Assembly: GCA_020860985.1 (NCBI GenBank)
Contig: JAJBTG010000190.1
Coordinates: forward strand, 1 to 10,109
From: Oscillospiraceae bacterium
GTDB lineage: Bacteria > Bacillota > Clostridia > UBA1381
Length of the DNA: 10,109 nt
Direction of reading: 5' to 3'
The translations under genes and the position numbers were made by a program. This document shows, one piece after another, positions 6,721 to 10,109 of this stretch; position 1 is the first letter of the stretch; every line of letters starts with the position of its first letter. Under the pieces are notes generated by a model. It was not told where the DNA came from. It saw only the letters and a list, made by a program, of their open reading frames with translations, and ran no database searches.

Positions 6721-7110
6721 TCATTTCGCCTCCTTATCTATATTTATTATTCTGTATTCTTTTTTCGGTGCGTCCGTAAGCTGCGTCATTAAAACGGCTT
6801 TTTTCATTTTCATTCTTACGCGCCGTTCTCTGTCCTGCATACGGCGGTACGCCCATTCGGGCAAACGCCACGGTTTTAAAATGCCGAGGAAATCCTCACG
6901 CTTATAGTCCGCAGTCGCCGCGTCGTCGCGGATAAATTCAATAAACAGTCTGTTACCCTCGCCGGCAACGCAAAGCGCAAGCTGATATTCGGGTATATCA
7001 TAGGGCGATAAAAGGAATTTCGGTTTTAATACCAAAATCTCACCGCTTAAACTTTTGTATTCCGAAAACGGTATACAGTCCGTTGTTATATAAAATTCGT
7101 TCTTAATCAT
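6721..7110 (-). CDS. Conserved-looking protein of unknown function (129 aa)
   Basis: A soluble 129-residue protein without signal peptide or membrane segment. The first 90 residues look like a folded alpha/beta domain: TTDCIPFSEYKSLSGEILVL at 9-28, YQLALCVAG at 42-50, then DYKREDFLGILKPWRLPEWA at 68-87. A strongly basic helix follows (about 88-105, MQDRERRVRMKMKKAV). The DCIPFxxYK...GEILVL and REDFLGI...LPEWA pattern recalls a domain I have seen in other proteins of Tn1549-like elements, but I cannot name it with confidence. Its ATG overlaps the MT-A70 stop (TAATG), and it stops one base before the PrgI ATG. It is therefore tightly bound into the operon, and the basic helix could bind DNA or RNA. 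Confidence 0.85.
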   Translation of the reverse strand: MIKNEFYITTDCIPFSEYKSLSGEILVLKPKFLLSPYDIPEYQLALCVAGEGNRLFIEFIRDDAATADYKREDFLGILKPWRLPEWAYRRMQDRERRVRMKMKKAVLMTQLTDAPKKEYRIINIDKEAK

Positions 7111-7658
7111 TATTCGTTCCTCTCTTCCAATTCAATATCGTTTTTAAGTTCGTTACCCCATATATCCCAGCCGAGGGTTTTCTGACGCGCAAATAATTCT
7201 ATACGCGGCAAATTGCCCGCGAGCCGGACTATCCTATCTCTGGTAATGTCGGGTTTCTTACTGTGTTCCTCCACGGGCGATACTATGAGTTGACGCACGT
7301 CGTGGGCAAAGCGCCGCGGATTGCCCTTTGTAGCTATTAGGCATATCTCCGCATTGGCGCGTGTCCACCATCCCATACCCATATACCAGCCGTCGGATTT
7401 TTTGTTTTGCTTTACCCATACAAAGCCGACGGTCTTGTATTCAAAGCCCCAAGCGTCCATAACCGCGAACGATTCGCGCAGCTTCGGAAACGTCGTCCAC
7501 AAAAACAAAACGCAGTCGTCGGCGGCTATATCCTTTACGGGCAACGCGCATATTTCCTCAAGCGTCATAACGGGGTAATGACTTGAACCGCTGCCGCGTT
7601 TCAAGCCGCCCCAATACTGCCACGGAGGATCGGCGTAAATTATGTTGTATTTTTTCAT
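7110..7658 (-). CDS. MT-A70 family adenine-N6 DNA methyltransferase
   Basis: A 182-residue S-adenosylmethionine-dependent methyltransferase of the MT-A70 group that is common in phages and mobile elements, expected to methylate adenine N6 in DNA. The catalytic DPPW is at residues 10-13 of MKKYNIIYADPPWQYW. Other segments shared with phage and element relatives are FLWTTFPKL (52-60), GMGWWTRANAEICLIATKG (94-112), SPVEEHSKKPD (127-137) and the C-terminal IELFARQKTLGWDIWGNE (153-170). It is essentially only the catalytic domain, with no obvious separate target-recognition domain and no adjacent endonuclease. It starts at ATG 7658 behind AGAGGTGAAGCT, 11 bases after the TrbL-like gene, so it is part of the transfer operon. 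The likely role is modification of the element or host DNA against restriction, which is an inference. Sequence specificity cannot be read from the gene. Confidence 0.93.
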   Translation of the reverse strand: MKKYNIIYADPPWQYWGGLKRGSGSSHYPVMTLEEICALPVKDIAADDCVLFLWTTFPKLRESFAVMDAWGFEYKTVGFVWVKQNKKSDGWYMGMGWWTRANAEICLIATKGNPRRFAHDVRQLIVSPVEEHSKKPDITRDRIVRLAGNLPRIELFARQKTLGWDIWGNELKNDIELEERNE

Positions 7659-7669
7659 AGCTTCACCTC

Positions 7670-8539
7670 TTAATGCGCGCTCAAAATTGATTTTGAGATT
7701 GAACCCGTCTTAAACAGGGTTATACATAACACAACGGTATACGCCGCAACCGTGAATATTGTGGTATGCAAATTGTCTGTTACGACAAAGCCGTTTACCA
7801 ACACAGCGTAAATTCCCACGCATACCATTATAAAAAAGCCTTGAAGCGCCAATGCCGCAAGACTTTTTACATAGTTGCTCCCGATTTGTCCCCATTCGCG
7901 GTTTGTCATAGTGGCAAACGGTATAGGCCCAACGGAGCAGTACATATATATTTCTATCATTCGTCCGAATAGCACTACGGTTATACATACGGACAAAATT
8001 TTCATACACAGACTTACCAAAGATGTTTCAATAACCAATAAGAACAGTTCGCCTATTCCCATAGCCGACAGTGTTGTTTCAATATCCGTCAAAGCGGACG
8101 ATATGTCGATACTCGTATTGCCGGATATAACGCCGGCGCTGTTTGACACTATGTATTGCCCCAAGTCGAATATTGCCATAGTAATATCAAAGGTGTGGCT
8201 GAGTATTAACACAGCCACACAGCATTTGAATATATACTTGAAAAACATAAACGTATCAATATCGTGCATATTGTTTTTTTCGGTCAGCAGGGTTATAAGC
8301 TCATAGCATAAGACGAATGTTATTATCAATCCCGCAATCGGCAAAATTACCGTGTCGGACAGGTTTTTGAGCAAGTTAAAAACACTGCTGTTCCAATCCT
8401 GCGGTGTCTGTCCGACATCGGCGGCAATAGTGCCGACTTTGGAATTAACGTCGTCAAACATTGTCCCCAAGCTGCCCGTTATAAGCGATATTAAAAACTC
8501 CTTGATAAATTCTGTGATACTGTCAAAAATGGCACTCAT
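7670..8539 (-). CDS. TrbL/VirB6-like polytopic channel protein (CD1112-type)
   Basis: A 289-residue integral membrane protein, the expected inner-membrane channel component of the Gram-positive type IV secretion system. Hydrophobic stretches lie at about residues 63-85, 100-125, 163-192, 223-252 and 258-277. The N-terminal 60 residues are amphipathic and mostly extracytoplasmic or peripheral. The segment YMYCSVGPIPFATM (about 198-211), just after the long hydrophobic hairpin, is typical of the TrbL/VirB6-like proteins in these elements. It starts at ATG 8539, whose A is the last base of the Maff2 TAA stop. No strong ribosome binding site is visible, so translation probably depends on coupling to Maff2. 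A 9-bp inverted repeat lies inside the gene at 8193-8220. Confidence 0.9.
   Translation of the reverse strand: MSAIFDSITEFIKEFLISLITGSLGTMFDDVNSKVGTIAADVGQTPQDWNSSVFNLLKNLSDTVILPIAGLIITFVLCYELITLLTEKNNMHDIDTFMFFKYIFKCCVAVLILSHTFDITMAIFDLGQYIVSNSAGVISGNTSIDISSALTDIETTLSAMGIGELFLLVIETSLVSLCMKILSVCITVVLFGRMIEIYMYCSVGPIPFATMTNREWGQIGSNYVKSLAALALQGFFIMVCVGIYAVLVNGFVVTDNLHTTIFTVAAYTVVLCITLFKTGSISKSILSAH
8193..8220. repeat. 9-bp perfect inverted repeat inside the TrbL-like gene
   Basis: GTGTGGCTG (8193-8201) and CAGCCACAC (8212-8220) are perfect inverted copies separated by 10 bases. The repeat falls in codons for about residues 107-116, in the second membrane segment. No run of T follows in the direction of transcription, so it is not an intrinsic terminator. 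It may be an RNA hairpin or a chance match. Confidence 0.4.
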
Positions 8540-8754
8540 TAACCAAACAGTCCCGAAAGCAACGGAATAAGCGTCGTACCGATAAGCACAACACCTCCGC
8601 CTGCCATCAGTTGCTTAATACCCTGACTCTTAGCCCCGGGGTTGTCGTTTCCATATCCTTCCAAAAGGTTTACGACACCCCAGACCGCAAGGCCCGCGCC
8701 GAGCGCGATTACAAGAGTTTTAAGTACAGTTATTGATTGTGTGAAAAATTCCAT
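8539..8754 (-). CDS. Maff2-family small membrane protein of the transfer module
   Basis: A 71-residue protein with two hydrophobic segments (about residues 9-31 and 50-70) joined by a polar loop EGYGNDNPGAKSQGIKQLMAG. That loop is the signature of the Maff2 family, found next to VirD4 and TrbL in Tn1549/CTn4-like elements. Its size and topology recall a VirB2-like or channel-accessory subunit, but its function is not established. A longer reading from an ATA codon-rich upstream stretch (to 8817) is open. I choose the ATG at 8754 because family members begin around ME/MAFF and because AAGGAGG lies upstream of it, at the end of virD4. The stop codon overlaps the ATG of the next gene (TAATG). 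Confidence 0.9.
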   Translation of the reverse strand: MEFFTQSITVLKTLVIALGAGLAVWGVVNLLEGYGNDNPGAKSQGIKQLMAGGGVVLIGTTLIPLLSGLFG

Positions 8755-8761
8755 ATAAGCG

Positions 8762-10109
8762 TTATCCTCCTTTTTCTGCTGATTTCTTTTGAGGTAATTT
8801 AATATCGTAATAATCAAATTCCTCGTCCTGATTTACAACATTCTTTTTGTGTTTCATATATCGTTCCATATTAAACTTGTTCCTTTCGTCATAATCGGCA
8901 AGCTGTTTATATCGCGGGTGCGCGGTAATATCGTATTTGTCCGAGAAGAACGGACGCACGCCCCGCAGCTGCAAAATGCACTTGCCGCCGTCCATTACAG
9001 CTATTTCGTCTTGTGACATCAGCTCCTTTCCTAATTTTTGATAGTTCAGACCATAGGAATTTTGGTTGCTGCGCGTTTCCGAGGTGTTGAACATATCTAT
9101 AGTTTCCTTTCCGAGCGTTTCGGACAATTCTTTAAGCGTTGACTTTTCTTTACCGCCCAAGAATAGGGTGGTGTCGCAGTTGCCTATAATGGTGTCGGCA
9201 TTGTCTTTGTAGATCGCCTTTAGCTGCGACTGCGCTTGTAGGATAATACACGCTGAAATCTCGCGGCTTCGTATAGTTGCAATGAGCTTGTCAAACTTCG
9301 GTATCTGTCCGATGTTCGCAAACTCGTCAAGCAAACATCTTACGTGTACGGGTAGTCTGCCGCCGTATACGTCGTCGGCTTTATCGCACAGCAAATTGAA
9401 TAACTGCGTGTACATCATAGCCACAACAAAATTAAAAGTATCGTCCGTATCGCTTATAATTACAAAAAGGGCGGTCTTGCGGTCGCCCAATGTGTCAAGT
9501 TCCAATTCGTCATATTCCATAAGGTTGCGCAGCTCCTTTATATCAAACGGCGCAAGACGCGCGCCGCAGGAAATGAGTATAGATTTTGCCGTTTTGCCCG
9601 CCGCCAATTTGTATTTGGCGTATTGCTTCACGGCAAAGTGTTCAGGATTCTTTTCACTGAGCCGTTTGAACAGAATATCTACGGGGCTTTCAAATTCCTC
9701 GTCATCCTCGCGGGCTTCGCTTGCGTTTATCATATCAAGCAGCGTGGTAAAGTTCTTTTCGTCCTCGGGCGCTTCGTACCAAATATATCCGATAAGAGCG
9801 CAGTATAAAAGACGCTCCGCTTTTACCCAAAAATCCTCGCCTGATTTTTCACCGTCGCCTTTGGTGTTGGCAATTATGGTGTTTACCAGCTTTAAAATAT
9901 CCTTTTCACTGCGGATATACTGAAACGGATTGTAGTGCATCGACTTATTGAAATTTATGGTATTCAGTGATTTTATCCTGTACCCGCCGCGTTCAAGCAT
10001 TTTTCCGCACTCAACCAAAACTGTACCTTTCGGGTCGGTGACAACATAGCTACTGTGCATTTGCATAAGGTTAGGCTTAACGAAAAATCTTGTCTTACCG
10101 CTGCCGCTG
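8762..10109 (-). CDS. VirD4/TraG-type coupling ATPase of a conjugative element, 5' end outside the window
   Basis: This is the type IV coupling protein, a membrane-anchored hexameric ATPase that delivers the relaxase-DNA complex to the conjugation channel. The reading frame is open to the window edge. Ahead of the first in-window ATG (10066) it continues as SGSGKTRFFVKPNL, so the Walker A loop GSGKT lies at about 10093-10107 and that ATG is not the true start. TDPKG follows shortly, then a Walker B segment CLLDEFANIG near 9313-9340, then the downstream segment SREISACIILQAQSQL; this order is the VirD4/TraG pattern. The N-terminal membrane segments must lie beyond the window. The C-terminus is charged and ends in EKGG. 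The codons for EKGG and the stop form the AAGGAGGATAA that serves as the Maff2 ribosome binding site, so the two genes are coupled. It matches, from memory, the CD1115-type VirD4 of Clostridioides CTn4-like elements. Confidence 0.95.
   Translation of the reverse strand, partial: SGSGKTRFFVKPNLMQMHSSYVVTDPKGTVLVECGKMLERGGYRIKSLNTINFNKSMHYNPFQYIRSEKDILKLVNTIIANTKGDGEKSGEDFWVKAERLLYCALIGYIWYEAPEDEKNFTTLLDMINASEAREDDEEFESPVDILFKRLSEKNPEHFAVKQYAKYKLAAGKTAKSILISCGARLAPFDIKELRNLMEYDELELDTLGDRKTALFVIISDTDDTFNFVVAMMYTQLFNLLCDKADDVYGGRLPVHVRCLLDEFANIGQIPKFDKLIATIRSREISACIILQAQSQLKAIYKDNADTIIGNCDTTLFLGGKEKSTLKELSETLGKETIDMFNTSETRSNQNSYGLNYQKLGKELMSQDEIAVMDGGKCILQLRGVRPFFSDKYDITAHPRYKQLADYDERNKFNMERYMKHKKNVVNQDEEFDYYDIKLPQKKSAEKGG

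Noticed and set aside
7710..8009. 99-codon minus-strand frame inside the TrbL-like gene
   Set aside because: Composition is irregular, no motif is seen, and the host gene is a clear membrane protein in the other frame.
8755..8817. Extension of the Maff2 gene to 92 codons starting at 8817
   Set aside because: The added residues overlap the end of virD4 and do not match the family N-terminus. The ATG at 8754 has AAGGAGG upstream.
9282..9923. 213-codon open frame on the plus strand, antisense to virD4
   Set aside because: Ser-rich composition typical of the reverse of a coding frame, no ribosome binding site, and it lies opposite conserved VirD4 motifs.
1..10109. CRISPR array, tRNA or rRNA genes, insertion sequence ends, attachment site or origin of transfer
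   Set aside because: Almost the whole window is protein-coding in one direction, and I saw no regularly spaced repeats, RNA-gene signatures or terminal inverted repeats.

Overview
The window is an internal piece of an integrative and conjugative element (ICE) of the Tn1549/CTn4 type, carried by a Gram-positive bacterium that is most likely a gut-type member of the Clostridia. The evidence is gene order and sequence. Read along the minus strand from 10109 down to 1 there is a VirD4-type coupling ATPase (its 5' end lies outside the window), a Maff2 small membrane protein, a TrbL/VirB6-like channel protein, a PrgI-family membrane protein, a VirB4 ATPase, and the N-terminal part of a large CD1108-like protein. 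Ribosome binding sites are strong AGGAGG types and several starts are TTG or GTG, as is usual in Firmicutes. Every gene is on the minus strand.

Layout. (1) 10109-8539: VirD4 and Maff2, 7 bases apart. (2) 8539-7670: the membrane channel protein, overlapping the Maff2 stop. (3) 7658-6721: two extra genes inside the transfer core, an MT-A70 adenine methyltransferase and a 129-residue protein of unknown role. (4) 6719-3989: PrgI and VirB4, overlapping by 29 bases. (5) 3954-1273: an accessory block of dcm (C5-cytosine methyltransferase), a 60-residue protein, a secreted zinc-metalloprotease-like protein, and a 255-residue unknown protein, joined by stop/start overlaps. (6) 1276-1: the first 425 codons of the CD1108-like protein, low in complexity and probably disordered. 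No gap exceeds about 35 bases, and I see no promoter or terminator. The window looks like one stretch of a long polycistronic transfer operon.

How the genes fit together. VirD4 should bring the relaxosome to the channel. VirB4 should power assembly or transfer. TrbL, PrgI and Maff2 are membrane parts. The CD1108-like protein and the secreted metalloprotease-like protein would act at or beyond the cell surface. The two methyltransferases, with different chemistries, probably protect the element's DNA from host restriction.

The most unusual feature is inside dcm: a second, complete 226-codon reading frame in the +1 frame (3764-3084). It starts at TTG, six bases after a perfect GGAGG, and its protein looks like a real protein (repeated TPxASD, LNPDWVEWLMGFP near the C-terminus). 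I regard it as a probable overprinted gene whose product accompanies the methyltransferase.
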